A stretch of DNA of 64,000 nucleotides from Plecoglossus altivelis (GCA_036571765.1 BROE01000017.1:755778-819777); one strand, 5' to 3'. Numbered from the stretch's first letter, positions 45,190-58,453 are shown. Program-made: numbers and translations. The notes: generated from the letters alone by a model not told the origin.

Positions 45190-46130
45190 TAATTGACGAT
45201 ATGGAGAATGATTAGGTGTCAAATGTAAGCTTAGAACAACGACCAAGTGTTTTTTCTCCCACTGCCATGAAGAACAGTGTCATCTGTGTTTTATGGATGA
45301 AGCGCTTTTTACATCCTCGTACGTGAGATGTTTTCAGAGTTGATTTTGATGCAGAGTTGAATATTTATCACCTGTTTTTGAAACCGTCAACTCGGAGTTT
45401 GACAACACAGTCGGCCCACCCTGCATTATGGTCTGAAGTAAGATGTTTACCCTGCTCTCTGAACCCTCCAGGTGGGCCCCTCATCAGGGCCAGCCAGCTG
45501 CATCCTGCTGAAACTGGAGCCCTGAATCTCTTGCATAGTGCAGAGCGCAGCGGCCTGTCCGGCCAGTGTGTATGTGAGTGTGTGCATGTACTGTATGTGC
45601 AGACGCGATAGCAAGGATTTTAGCTAGTAGGATGCGTGTTACATCTAGTTGTTATGTTATCCAGGCAGGAGTATGGGGTTTGCATGGGACATGAAAATCT
45701 CCAAAAGATTGAACGATTCCCTCGCAATCTTCATGCACACGCGCACACTCTCTCTCGCTCAAATCTGCTCTCTCTAATGCACACACTGTCTGTTTTCTCT
45801 GATACACACAGAGACACAAACAAACACACCCGCAAATGCATACACAGCCACACCTACATGCACTCGCCAACATAAACATACATGCAAACACACACAAACA
45901 CATGCTTGGTTCGACCCTGGAGGGTTATAAGATCCAATTAACAGTCTGCGTCACTCCCTGAGGTTTTGGAGTCATTCTCTCTCAGTTGGAAGCGATGCTC
46001 CCCCCCCCCGGGCCCTGCCCTATCCCCCCCTTCCTCCACAGACTGATAAAGCTTTTGCTTTACAGCAGACTGGTGCTACCAAGCTCTGATTGCTGAGTAA
46101 ATGGAGTCTTGTCAATTAGTTCCTTCCTAT
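45190..46130. other. Intergenic sequence with CA-rich patch
   Basis: CA-rich at 45735-45905; otherwise nothing recognised. Confidence 0.5.
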
Positions 46131-46137
46131 GGTGGTG

Positions 46138-46345
46138 TGCATCACCTAGAAGGTGTACCCCCCTTCCCCTATCTTCCCCCTCTCCTCCTTTTCCCTCATC
46201 TCCACCCTCCCTCTCTCCTCTCCCTTCTTTGACAACCTCTCTCCTCTTATTTTTTAAGCGCTCCTCCTTCTGTCTCTCACCCCCTCTCCTCCCTGCCTCC
46301 CTCCTCTCCCCTCATCTCCTTCCCTTTCTCTCCTCTCTCCTCCAG
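46138..46345. repeat. CT-rich tract
   Basis: CCCTCTCC low complexity. Confidence 0.85.
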
Positions 46346-46399
46346 ATATGGAAGGTGCAGAGAGAGACGCATAAAACAAGCTCACTGAAGTGATTAATC

Positions 46400-47896
46400 A
46401 ATATACTCCGTAATGAAGAAACACCTGTTGGGATCTTGGTGCTCACATAAACACGCTCACTTTCACACAAACACACTCTTTCCCACAAACACACAGATTA
46501 ACCGATGTTATCTTTATCGCTGTGCAGAGGAGCAAGCAGCCAGTCTTAATGAGAGAGTTATGGAGGGACTGAGTAAGGAAATGAGGGCCAGGCAATATTT
46601 GTCAGCCAATACACTGGGCTGAAAATGACCTTGGAAATCATGGAGACCAGCCAGACAAGTGTTAGTGTGTTGGTGCGTGCCATGTGAGTATTGGTGTGTG
46701 CATGTTCTTATTGAACGTCTCTTGTCTGGATCAGAAGTCACAGGGACCACAACTTATAGTGCTGTTATTTTTTGTTTGTTTTTTGGGTTGTGGGGAGGGT
46801 GGGCTACTGTTATGGTTAGAATCGGTGTTCGATTTTCGGCAAAGGTTACTGTTAGGTGTCATGGGTTGATGGTTAGAGAAAATACTGTTTTAAATGGGAG
46901 TGAATGGTTGGCCATCCTTGGATAGAAAAGCAAAACTTGGTGAGTGTGTATGTGTGGACATGCGTTTGTATGTTGGCATATATCTGTGTGTATAGATGTG
47001 TATGTGCTTATGTATGTGTGGGTGGGTCCATATGTGTGTGTAAGTGAGGTCAGGTACTCCTGATGATTGTGTTCTGATACTCTAAACCTGACTCCCAGTG
47101 GAGACCTGTCAATCGCATTATCATCTCCTGGAAATATGAGTAGAGGGCACTGCAGGGCGGGGGAGATATGGAAAAAGGCAGCAGAGAAGAAGTGAAGGAG
47201 GAGATATGGAAGAAGACAGCCATGTCAAGGTTAAGGAGATATGGAAGAGGAGCGGAATGAAGGGAGGCTAAGATGAACATGCTCTATTTGAAGTTGTTAA
47301 CTACAAGGTCCAGTGTTTGCTCAGGTCTGGTGACCTGGCAACCTGTGACCCGTTCCATACCCAAATGATGCTTTGATAGTTTGCACATAAAGGTTGGAAA
47401 TACCTCCGATTGACAAGGAATCTTAAAAAGAAACTAGACCTCCATGGTTCTCCACATGAATGGATTAGGAACCTTGAAAAACTGCACGTGCTTGTCAAGC
47501 TGGACCTTGATGGGATTGGATTTTAATGGAGAAGTTCCAGAATGTGATGTCAAAGGGATGTGGGAATCTCTGAGAAGTTGAAGAGGTTGAATCAGTCATC
47601 AGAACTATTCACTCTCTCTCTCTTACCCTTTTTATCCCTCTCTCTCTTTCTCTGTCCCCTCATCCTCATTATTTCTCCATCTCTGTCCCTCCCCCTCTCT
47701 TTTTTTTCTCTCCATCTTTAATGCTTCCCTTTTTACGTCTGCCTGTCTTTCTCTCTCGCTGTAACTCTCTATTTCCCTCTCTGAAACAATCTGTGATTGG
47801 AGGAACAGTAACTCTGATTACAGATATGTAGATCTGACACAAGAGAGGCTGGTTTCTTTATTTCCCTCAAACTCCTTCCCCTTTTACTCCTGTTCC

Positions 47897-47930
<34 letters not shown>

Positions 47931-48530
47931 CCGTTCTCTTTCATTAGTGTTTGTGTTAGAATGTAAACATTGATTTTATGAGAAAGTAAAGCTGAAAATT
48001 ACGGTTCAGAAGTACATATTGTAATCCTAACTGTATTTCCGTGGTAAGAGTCAAGGCTATATCTATAAGGCACAGTGGAAAAATAGCCTACAGGTGCGAA
48101 AATCCGATACCAGTGGTTCTTCGTAGCAATGAGTGTCCTACTGCTTCTCTTTCAAACAACGTGTTATGTTGTGCTGTGGTTGTGTGGCTGTCTGGTCTGG
48201 GTGTGTAGGAGTGAACAACCTCTAACTAGCTGGATGAAGAGTCTGTCTGATAACTGACTGACCTGAGGAGATCTTCAGCTTGTTCAACCTGTTTATTGAG
48301 GAGTTTTACTGAGACCTTGTAGACCTGCTTCAGCTCTGATCCTAACTTCCAGGACAATGTTGTCTCATTACATTTCCTTTATTCAGCAAGGCTGGATTTG
48401 AGAAATCTGTAGTCATACGATTGTTCCAGATCTCATTGTGATTTCATCCAGTAATCATTCTAGAGCTGAAGGTAGCAGCAGGAGCATTTGTTTTTCATTC
48501 CAATACAAATTGCTTTAGCCAAAAGCTTAT
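46400..48530. other. Intergenic sequence
   Basis: No exon recognised. CT-rich at 47610-47770 and 47900-47928; GT-rich at 46940-47045. Confidence 0.5.
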
Positions 48531-48534
48531 TTCT

Positions 48535-48620
48535 GCCTGCCTGCCTGTCTCTCAGTCTGTCTTTCTGTCTGTCTGTCAGCCTGTCTGTGTCTCAGCCTGT
48601 CTTTCTGCCTGTCTGTGTAG
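48535..48620. repeat. CTGTCTGCCTGTCT repeat
   Basis: Degenerate CCTGTCTG units, same composition as the arrays around the two LINE fragments but without an insertion. Confidence 0.8.
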
Positions 48621-48624
48621 TGCA

Positions 48625-48800
48625 GTGAGAAGTTGTTCTGCCACCAAGGTCTTCATTAGAGTGTGTGAAGTTCCGCTGTGACTGCAGCTGTCATCTGATT
48701 GGCCGTTTGGTCCGCACCGTATATCTTAGAACTCTATTACGGCGTTACACTAATCTGTTTCCCTGGCGACGACAAGAGAATGATTAGACAGCAGGTCAGC
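48625..48800. promoter_or_regulatory. Candidate conserved non-coding element
   Basis: Repeat-free block with balanced base composition, CAGCTGTCATCTGATTGGCC (E-box-like, CCAAT in reverse), TTACGGCGTTACACTAATC and AATGATTAGAC. No coding frame; conservation untested. Confidence 0.3.
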
Positions 48801-49291
48801 TGGCTCTCAAGACATTGTCATGGTGACTGCCCTGTCGTTTTATTGTGGAGTTAATCTGTGTCTCCAGATGAGACACAGTGCTTGTTCCCAACCTGGTGGG
48901 ACTAGGATGCCTCACACTGGGCTGGAATTGGAGAGCTAGACATCTGAGCACTAGCTTGCTCACCTCTCCTCCTGTATTTATCCTCTTCCTCCTTTCTTTC
49001 TTCCTTCCTTTCTTCCTTCCTTCCTCTCCCAGCAACCATAATCTGAGTTTCCATTATGACAGGAAATATAATGATCTAAATCTATCATGGTGCTTACACT
49101 GTGTTTATCTCACCCCCCCCCCCCACACACACACACACACATGCTTCACACTCACACACATTCTTACACACACTTACCAAACCCCCTGTCTGGCTTCAAC
49201 CTCCTGTTGGGTAGAAATGGTGGGGGTCTGGTGTTGAATAATTTTACTGACTGGATTATCCTGTTCTGGGTAAAGTGCTTATGAAGCACCC

Positions 49292-50247
49292 CTACTGTGC
49301 TGTTCAGTTACATAAACACTTTCACACTCTACTGTTCAACTCCATGCACACTAACTCACTCCACTGTTCAGCACTATAAACACTAATGTACTCTACTGTT
49401 CAGCTTCATACACACTAACTCACTCTACTGTTCAGCTCCATAAACACTAACACAGTGTGCTATTCAGCTCCATTAACACTAGCACACTCAACTGTTCAGC
49501 TCCATAAACACCGACACACTTACACACTCTACTGTTCAGCTCTATAATCACTAACACACTCTACTGTTCAGCTCCATAAACACTAACACGCTCTACAGTT
49601 CAGTTCCATAAACACTAACACACTCTACTGTTCAGTTCCATAAACACTAACACACTCTCTACTGTTCAGCTCCATAAACACTAACACACTCTACTGTTCA
49701 GTTCCATAAACACTAACACACTCTCTACAGTTCAGTTCCATAAACACTAACGCAGTGTACTGTTCAGCTCCATAAACACTAACACACTCTACAGTTCAGT
49801 TCCATAAACACTAACACGCTCTACAGTTCAGTTACATAAACACTAACACACTCTACTGTTCAGTTCCATAAACACTAACACACTCTACTGTTCAGTTCCA
49901 TAAACACTAACACACTCTACTGTTCAGTTCCATAAACACTAACGCAGTGTACTGTTCAGCTCCATAAACACTAACACACTCTACTGTTCAGCTCCATAAA
50001 CACTAACACGCTCTACAGTTCAGTTCCATAAACACTAACGCAGTGTACTGTTCAGCTCCATAAACACTAACACACTACCACACTCTACTGTTCAGTTCCA
50101 TAAACACTAACACACTCTACAGTTCAGTTCCATAAACACTAACACACTCTCTACTGTTCAGCTCCATAAACACTAACGCAGTGTACTGTTCAGCTCCATA
50201 AACACTACCACACTCTACTGTTCAGCTCCATAAACAATAACACACTA
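49292..50247. repeat. 32-bp satellite-like array, ~29 copies, with higher-order pattern
   Basis: Units of about 32 (some 34) bases: ACTGTTCAGTTCCATAAACA followed by CTAACACACTCT. Variants alternate between AGCTCC and AGTTCC, and between CTACTG and CTACAG. A rarer variant with CGCAGTGTACTG occurs at 49751, 49943, 50039 and 50177, intervals of 192, 96 and 138 bases, so blocks of units were duplicated together. Confidence 0.95.
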
Positions 50248-50249
50248 GT

Positions 50250-51050
50250 TTTTTCCTCACAATATGACCAGTATTAATCATTTTATGCATTTACTTAATC
50301 TCCAAACAATGTATTCATTTAAATAAACTAGTTATGAAACAATGTCACTTTCGTTGCTTTCAAAAGCCATTCCTTAACTGACATTAAATACAACCTAAAC
50401 TAAGCAGTGACACATTTAGTCAATTATGGCCTTCATATTATCTGTTCTTCAACTCTGTGGATGAAAGCACTCAGTGGACCTGGATCTGTGCAATAACACG
50501 TATTTCAGTAAATCCTCATATTAGTCATGGTCATCAGTCTAAAGCTCACCATTTAGCCTATCAGTTAAGAAATGTGTGTGACAAAGTTTTTTATTGTAAT
50601 TAATAACATTTGTTAAAGCTGTGAAGTCAAACATTAATAGCCCATATCAAGTCCAAACCATGGCCTTCTGCAATGTTTTGAATTCATACATAATCTACAT
50701 CCGAATACAATTTTTAGTTTCTGACACTTTCTTTTTTGGTTATTATTCTCAACCTCCTGCTGAGAACATCAGCCAGTGATTACTGTCAGAATAATCTCAG
50801 ACAGCTCAAATTACACCTACTATTAATAGCCCTAAATGCATTAGTTATGTTAACTATATTTAGTATGCTGACAATTTACACATTCAAATGGTCAACAATG
50901 TTTTGCCAGATCATCTCCCTTAAAAATCTGGTTACACATCTTGAATTGGCGTTGCTTCTTAGTGAAACAGAACACTCATGAAACGTCTTGAGGTTCAAGT
51001 CGAACCCAAGTGAAGCTTTTTTTGTGTTTCGAAGTTGCTGGAATACCCAC
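50250..51050. other. AT-rich intergenic sequence
   Basis: No exon or repeat recognised. Confidence 0.5.
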
Positions 51051-51059
51051 CTGACCTCT

Positions 51060-51385
51060 AAACCTATTCCCTTTATGTTGTTCACCTGTGTCTTGTTAAA
51101 GGTCTCTGTAGTTCAAGTCTTCCTGGATTGCCCTGGTCCGGTGTCGGTCTCCACAGGTATGTTCCGGTCCTGGTCTTGTCTTCCTCTCTCCTGACTCCCC
51201 ATACCACTTGTCTCACCTTTCACCCAGCTGTTGTCCTTTGTCTAATCACCCTGCCTTGTATATATTTTTTGGCTCCCTTTGTCAGTGCCTGTCGGTCGTT
51301 GTCAGTATTAACATGAGAATCCTGCCGTGATCCTTTTGTGGTTTTTTAAAGTCTTGATTCTTGTGTAGAATGCTCTTTTGTTATT
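51060..51385 (+). mobile_element. Possible LTR fragment
   Basis: Resembles fish Ty3/gypsy-type LTRs in style: CACCTGTGTCTTGTTA, a TTGTATATATTTT TATA-like motif after TCTAATCACCC, then TGCCTGTCGGTCGTTGTC. No second LTR, primer-binding site or internal frame is seen. Assignment is by general likeness only. Confidence 0.3.
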
Positions 51386-51389
51386 GTTG

Positions 51390-52740
51390 GTGTGTTACCC
51401 TCTTGTGTAACACACCACACAGTAACACAATACTAACACACTAAAGACTAGCACACTATGCACTACACACTAACACGCTTACTAAACCTTTTTCGTCTCC
51501 TCTCTTATTCTCTCCAGAAAAGTGTTATAATTAGTTATTTATTTAACCTCCCTGACCTATGTGTTCTAACTAACCAGAACATACCTCTCTCTCTCTCATT
51601 TTGTCGCTACTGATAATGGCTTCTCTGCAAGGGAATGTTCTAGAAAGGTCATGGAGTAAAGAGCCTGGTCCTCATTTAGCTATGCTGGGCTGCCGCCCAG
51701 GTCAAACGTACCAGAGCTCTGTATACAATCTTACGTGTGTGTGGAGAACAGGGCTGTGATTGTGTGGTTGAAGAAGAGGGTAATGTGTGTGTGTGTAGAG
51801 GAGAGAAAGATTAATTTTATAGTAAGGCTGAGTAACTATTTAAATAAACGGACGTGACTGTATGCAGAAGAACCCGTTCTTTATGGAGCTTGTGTAGTAT
51901 GAATGACAGACAGAACACAAAATATAGTTTTAAATATAAATACATGTATGACTTTTTAAAGGGATATGAACATAAACACGAATGAACGTTGGAAAATAAA
52001 TATTTACAATACAAACCTTTCAGTCCTTGACAAGAGATTTGACTTTGTTCATAAAATGGTTCAGTTTTAAATCCTTTAGAAGTAATTGACTTTCAGCTTT
52101 AAGGTTTGGTTTTAAGTATTCCTTATTTTAGGAACACCAAAGAGGAAAGAAATCAAATAAATAGTCCAAAGTCCAAGGACCACAAAAGCAAACAATTGAA
52201 AAAGATTTGTCCTACCAGCTCGCCATCTTCAACAAAAAGTATCCAGACAAAAAAAACCCTGGATGGCTGAATTGTAAGAGTTGTTCATAACCGTGGTAGG
52301 GCTAAAAGCCGAGCTGAGCAGCTCAGTCAGACCATGCCACAGCACACCGTTGGAGTCGAGGGAGGAGCAAGAAGTTACCTGCGTGAACCCAGAGCTAAAT
52401 TGTCCCGATGCTGGGGTGGGAGCGAATCGAAAACAAGGTTCCTCCGGTCATCTGACAGGGGTTACATATGTATGTGGAGAAGAAGGGTTTGGTTTTGTGT
52501 GTACTCTGACACTCAAAGCCAACTCTTGTTAGACTGTGGTCAAGCACAGTCTGCGTGGTAATACTGTGATTATTTCAATATTGAACAAGTCACAATATTG
52601 CACAATTTTGTAATATTGTGACTGAATTATTAGGGCTCCCAACAGTCCATGTGATTTGGTGATAAACACACCGGATGATTTGTATGGTTGTTGGGAGTGG
52701 TTAACTCTTACCCTCTAAGCACCCCCAACACACACACAGC
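51390..52740. other. Intergenic sequence
   Basis: No exon recognised. Confidence 0.5.
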
Positions 52741-52834
52741 CCTAGAGGATGCATCTTCTTCACCCTCACCCCTTCCTGCACCATATAGATGTAGACAGGG
52801 GAGGTGATTCCAAAGAGACAGATACATGCATAAA

Positions 52835-52968
52835 CTCACACACACAATTGCACTCACGTATACGTACAGCTACACTCACGTACACACACAAGCACACACA
52901 CACACAACTACACAAACACACACACTTACACACACACACATATAAACACTCACACACACCCTCACATG
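52835..52968. repeat. CA-rich low complexity
   Basis: Interrupted CA tract. Confidence 0.9.
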
Positions 52969-53069
52969 AGGCCTGGATGAGAGACCACTCCAGACACTTG
53001 TCAGTTTAGTACAAGCTAATGGCTTTGGAGAGATACCCTGTTATCTACACTAGAGGGTCTCAAGGACCT

Positions 53070-53112
53070 GTGTGTGTGTGTGTGTTTGTGTGTGTGTCTG
53101 TGTGTGTGATTG
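53070..53112. repeat. (GT)n microsatellite
   Basis: Interrupted GT tract. Confidence 0.9.
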
Positions 53113-53569
53113 AGGGTTGTGTGTTGAGGGGGAAAGTTGGCTATGAATTTAATCTGTGAAAGAAGGTGGGTGTGGGTGGGCGAGTGAAGGAGAAGAGAGA
53201 AGTAGAGAGGGGATAGGAGAGTAGGGAATAGGCTGTGATAGCGAGGGTGAAGTGGTAGTAGGTTTGCCACCTTAAACACAGAAAATATGGGATGCCTGCC
53301 GCAGCAGGGGCCACTCCCTTTGGGACCCACGATGACCATAGACCAGATGACGTGCCAATGGTAGTAAATCACAACGTAAAAGATTTTTCCATACAAAAAT
53401 GTTGGTTGGTACATAAACATTATAAAAAGGTATTTGCTATTGTGAACAAATGCACTCAGTCTATCACAACTCATTTGGCTCTATCATTATAGCTAAACAC
53501 ACCTTTGAGATGATAATAAACATAGGCCAACACAGTTTGACAGGATATTTGGAACAGCCTTAGACTGGT

Positions 53570-55220
53570 CCTTACCAGACTCTCGTACATTTCATTTGTA
53601 CAGAGAGTCTGGGACTTATCCATTGACAAACATTGTTTCCGTTAAGGCGAGTACCCTGTTGAAGTTTGAAACTATTGGATCTGCCATAACCAATTGCTAA
53701 CGTTTGGTCATGACTTTAGATCATGTAGAGCGCCGGGATGTAGCCACTTGGGCTGTAAACAACAAATTGGAATGAGCAGAGGAGTGTTTGGAAATGTCGA
53801 ATTTAAGAATGAAAGGAACCACTGCAAATTGTGCATCTTTAGTAGACATTAAGGCTAGTGATAAAGTATACAGTCAACTGTCGAAGCTGGGTCTAATCAT
53901 TCACAAAACGCCGCATCAGTCATTTCAGATCTGCCACCCATGCGGTGCAGTGACCACCACGCTACTGTCCGGATACGGATATTTTTCAGATGTGGAAGGA
54001 CGAGGAGACGACGGAGCCAGGGGACCATTCCACTGACAAGAGAGACAGACACACCTTCTATAAATCCATGGGTACCACCAAAGCTCTCTAACTTTGAAAG
54101 AAACATTCTGTCCAAGCTTAATAATAAGCAAATAAGGCAATAGATGTATTCCAAAAGACTAAAGGACAGTAGCAATTTAATCAGTTACTTGCCTAGTTTG
54201 TAAAGGTACAACATTGAACCTGTATAATAGAATGCTTAATTAGATGGTGTAAATGTTGTTTATAGTTTACAGTGTTATGCACAGACAATAAAAAACATAT
54301 TTACACTAATCATCCTTGCATATAATGTTAAAGAATTTGTTATGAATATTCTTACTCCATTTACAGAGGTAGGCTTACACTAAACACCTTTTCACAGAAT
54401 GTCTTATCGCTTCTTTTGTATTTTAGTTTTTCAAGTATGCAATTGTTCTCTTTTATTTAGGACATCTACAGTTTTGTAGAAAACAACAAATTACAAAAAT
54501 CTTTCAAGAATATGTACAACGAACACATTAACCATGTTCATGTACTCAAAGGGGTTCAAAGTGTTCAGTTCATCACGAGAATCACTAAATGTACTGTTAT
54601 CGTTATCATCATCAAATTAGTTGAATAGGTTAAGTATCCCCCTGAATCATATTGCAGATCCACATCTATATCCCCAAAAACATCACTAATGATGATTAGA
54701 ATTTCCTTCGCATGGTCCAATCTAAACGATCATGTACAACTGTTCAAATAGTGCAAATCGCCTGGAGACGATTAGTTTAGCATCGCCAGCATTTGCCTTA
54801 GCCAACTTCATGACTAATGGAGCGAGCTGCAAAAAACTCTATGGGGAGGAGGGTCACAACATCATGGTCACCAACAAAACTCAGTTAAGACTTTGCTTTC
54901 TCTGGTTTTAAGTTCTGGACATTCGGTAGCGTTGCCAAGGTGGAACGAATGGCTTCACTTCCATCTTTTTCCACCACCATTACAGAACCATTTGAGTCCG
55001 TTGTGAATGCAGCATTAGTGGTAGACACAGGTAGAGGTGAGGAGCAGGGATAATAGGCTGTAATGGCAAGGCTGACAATTAGGAAAATAAGATAATTGCA
55101 ATTAATTTGACCGATATTGCTATTGTGATTTAAAATGTGACAATTATCTGATTCATTATTAATAAAGAATAAAGACCAATTGTTCGAATGTGGGTCCCAC
55201 AGCATAACATTGCACATTTG
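53570..55220 (-). mobile_element. Possible decayed DNA transposon
   Basis: Begins with the hairpin at 53575-53612. On the minus strand there are broken, protein-like segments: one near 54600-54730 containing SDSRDELNTLNPFEY, and one at 55050-54885 containing STTNAAFTTDSNGSVMVVEKDGSE after an acceptor-like TTACAG, ending in TAA. No transposase family is recognised and the other terminus is not found, so boundaries are approximate. Confidence 0.3.
53575..53612. repeat. Inverted repeat CCAGACTCTC...GAGAGTCTGG
   Basis: CCAGACTCTCGTAC faces GTACAGAGAGTCTGG across about ten bases. This is the kind of subterminal hairpin found at ends of DNA transposons. Confidence 0.85.
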
Positions 55221-55779
55221 TTAATTCCAATTGAATATTTTTCCGGTAGACAAAAACTATGCAACAAAGGCTTTAGTGTGGCTTCAAAATGTACTAATGA
55301 TAAGGTTAGCAAGTAACAGTAGCTGTGATAGCACTGCTACAAGTATCATGATAGGTTTGCTAACTAAAGCCAGCAAGCTACTGTTTTTGGAGAAAAAAAT
55401 AACTTGCGTTGCGGGGGCCGTTGAAATTACTGGAACTCACGCATGGACCGGTTAAGCTTTAAAGACAACAAAACACTGTTCGAACATATCTGATCCAGTC
55501 AGTAGCATAACAGAAGCAGTATGGCACTGACAGCCATAGTTTCAGTGATCCTACTGTCTGTGTTTTACCGTACAGAGGGGCATCATAACTTTCATGATTA
55601 ACTTTTTGTCTAATTTTTTTTTTTTGACACACTGGTATTAGGCATTTTTGCCCTGTTACTATTGTACACTTACTTAACCCTTTAAGTGCCACTAACAATT
55701 AGGTTGATAACACCTTGTGTGGTAGCAACGTAGCAACGCCAGGCTGGTTTCGCACAATAATTTACTACTTGACACTGCG

Positions 55780-55965
55780 CAGTATTTTTAAGAGGTGTGC
55801 AATAGTTGAATGTGATGGAAGTGTGTGTTTTAACTTTAAGCCTTTATCCTTTTACAACTGTATCTTACTTATAAACGTGTGCATTCAGGGCACCTGTGGA
55901 AAATTGCATCAAATTTTGTTGTACTATGTACAATGACAGTAAAGATATTCTATTCTATCGTCTGT
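55780..55965 (+). mobile_element. LINE 3' tail
   Basis: The end of this stretch, GTACTATGTACAATGACAGT followed by AAAGATATTCTATTCTAT, matches the way L2/Rex-type LINE 3' ends look in fish (short tandem ATTCT tail after an AATAAA-like site). Only the last one or two hundred bases remain; the left boundary is a guess. Confidence 0.5.
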
Positions 55966-56299
55966 TTTAAAACAAAAATATTCTTTACACAACTGACTTA
56001 ATGTGGCTCTTTGACTCTAAAGAATCAATAGTGTCAGGTTCCATACAGGTCAAGTTCGGTGGAGCGTGCCAATTGAGGTCAGGTGACACATGTGAAATTG
56101 CAGCCATTGTGGTAAAAAAATTGTGTTTTGTCAGTTAGTGATGTTATGGCAAATGCAATCATTCATCCCTTGATGCGAGGGAGAGTGGAGAGAGGGAGGG
56201 GGGGAAGTAAGTGTGGAGGGAGAGATTTTTATAACTACTGAGGGTTATCTTCACTAAAACACTAGAGGGTGGTCTGTCAGACCCTTAGGCAGTTTGAAG

Positions 56300-56540
56300 T
56301 CTTGCACAGCAGGTCTACTCCCTCTCTTCTCCATCCTCCCTCCTCCATCCACCCCTACCTCTCTCCTCCATTCTTTCTCCTCCAGCCTCAATTCTCCCCT
56401 CCCTCCCTCCCTCTCTCCTCCGTCCTCCTCCTCTCTCTTTCTCCTCCACCCTACCATCCACCCACACACCACTCCCTCCATCAACCCTTCTGTCTCTTCT
56501 CTATCCTACCTCAATCCCTCTGTCCCCTTCCCTCTGATAC
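56300..56540. repeat. CT-rich tract
   Basis: CCTCCATCC/CTCCCTCC low complexity. Confidence 0.85.
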
Positions 56541-57057
56541 GCTTATCAAAAGCAGTGGTGTACAAAATATCCAAGTAGGAGGGGACAGAAGGAGGAGGGT
56601 AAAGGGACTCAGAGAGCAGTCATATACTTGGTATTCTAAGCAGTTTTAAAAAGACATTTTGCGATGTCCTGGAAGATATGCCAAACTTTCTTATCGTGTT
56701 TTACCCAAAGCTCTGAACTTGTCAGAACTTGTGCCAGGTTCACACACAACAAACATTTAAATGCAGTTTCGTGTGAGTACGTGCTTGTGTGCATGAATCC
56801 CTGCATGTGTCCATTCGTGCATGGGTGGGTACTTGCGTGTGTTTTAGGCAGTTTCGTGTGTGAATAGAAAGTGTGTGTGTGTGTGTGTGTTGGTCACATT
56901 TGAGCCCCCAGTCCAGGCAGTGCCATTGTCCCAGGCCAGATTAGTGGAGTGAGGCAAGTTCTGCCAGCGGTGGATAACAGATGAACCATAATGGAGATAG
57001 TGGAGCTGTGTCCACGCTGATACAACTCTACTGGCTCCACAATGGTGCTGGAGCAGT

Positions 57058-57240
57058 TCCATACACACACACTGAACACACTGTCTCACACTCAGACATG
57101 CACACACTGTCACACACTCAGACATACACACACACTGTCCCACACTCAGACATACACACACACACTTAGACACACTGTCACACACTCACACGCTCAGACA
57201 CACACACACTCAACCACACTGACAAACACACACTTGCACA
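57058..57240. repeat. CACACACTGTCACACACTCAGA repeat
   Basis: Four or five CA-rich units with a shared CTCAGACAT. Confidence 0.85.
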
Positions 57241-57574
57241 CAAAAAAAGCATGGATGAGCACACACAAATTCATGAACTTGACAAATCAATCCACAATAT
57301 ATGTCAGTCCACGCCTACTTAGAGTTTCTTATTACCAGTCAAAAGAAGCAGTGTTCCTAACCACCTTATTTATGCCGGTGGATTGATTAGCTGGCTTGCC
57401 ATTCCTCTGCGTTTAAAAGCCTTCAAATAAACGTTCTCATTAAACAAGATCGACCGGGCAGACCACCAGGAAGCAGCCCACAGTGTATTATAGTCTACGT
57501 GTGTCTCCATGGATCAGATCCTCTCCTGTGTTCACAGAGGACAGAACCACCCTCGACACTTGCTGTGGTCAAGA

Positions 57575-57872
57575 GGAGTCAGTAGGCAAGAGGAGGAGGG
57601 GGCAGGAGGAATCACAGGGGCAGGAGGATGGGGCAGGAAGGGGGTGCCAGGGAAGGGGGTGGCAGAGCAGGAGAAGAGGAGGAGGATGAGAGCAGGAGAA
57701 GAGGAGGATGGGGGAGCAGGAGAAGAGGAGGATGGGGGAGCAGGAAAAGAGGAGGAGGATGGGAGCAGGAGAAGAGGATGAGGGTGGGGGAGCAGGAGAA
57801 GAGGAGGAGGATGGGAGTTGGAGAAGAGGAGGAGGATGGGAGTTGGAGAAGAGGAGGAGGATGGGGGGACAG
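57575..57872. repeat. GGAGAAGAGGAGGATGG minisatellite
   Basis: About ten units of 24-30 bases built on GCAGGAGAAGAGGAGGATGG. Purine-only, with GGGGG runs. Glu/Gly/Arg frames are artefacts. Confidence 0.9.
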
Positions 57873-57921
57873 GGTTTGAGTTTGAGAGCTGTCTAAGAGA
57901 TCTCACAGGTGTTGTGTGGGA

Positions 57922-57922
57922 C

Positions 57923-57981
<59 letters not shown>

Positions 57982-58005
57982 AAGAGAGTGTGTGTGTGAG
58001 ATAGT
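57922..58005. repeat. (GT)n then GA microsatellite
   Basis: About 24 GT units followed by a short GAGA stretch. Confidence 0.95.
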
Positions 58006-58309
58006 GAGACAGAGTGCATGTCTGCATTCATCCATCTGTGTGTGTTTGTGCTTTTATGTGTACGCGTGTGTGTATGTGTGTGCGCGGAACCAGTTGACCA
58101 GCGTCTGTGCAGAGCCACACTCAGTTAATGACATCACAGCAGAAAGTTCTCCTTGAAACGGCTAAACGACCAGACGTGTATTGTTCATCTTAATGTAGTC
58201 AAGAAATGTTGACTACATGATTTAACATGGAAGCGTTGAATGCATACTAGGCTGAAATCAATGCAATGTTGTTTTTTGTTTGTGTTTGAACTATTGAACT
58301 AATTTTTCT

Positions 58310-58453
58310 TGTTCCTCTCTCTCCCCATTTCTCCCCTTTTCTCTCTCCTCCTGCCCTACCTTTGCTCTCCATCCCTCCCTCTTTCTTTCCCTGTCTCTTG
58401 CCTCTCTACATTACTTTTCTCTTGCTCTTGCCCCTTCTATCTCCCCTTTCCAT

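Noticed and set aside
49292..50247. Centromeric satellite
   Set aside because: A single array under 1 kb inside otherwise ordinary intergenic DNA; no sign of megabase extension.
57532..58035. 167-residue Ser/Pro/His frame
   Set aside because: Translation of the GGAGAAGAGG minisatellite and adjoining GT repeat on the opposite strand.
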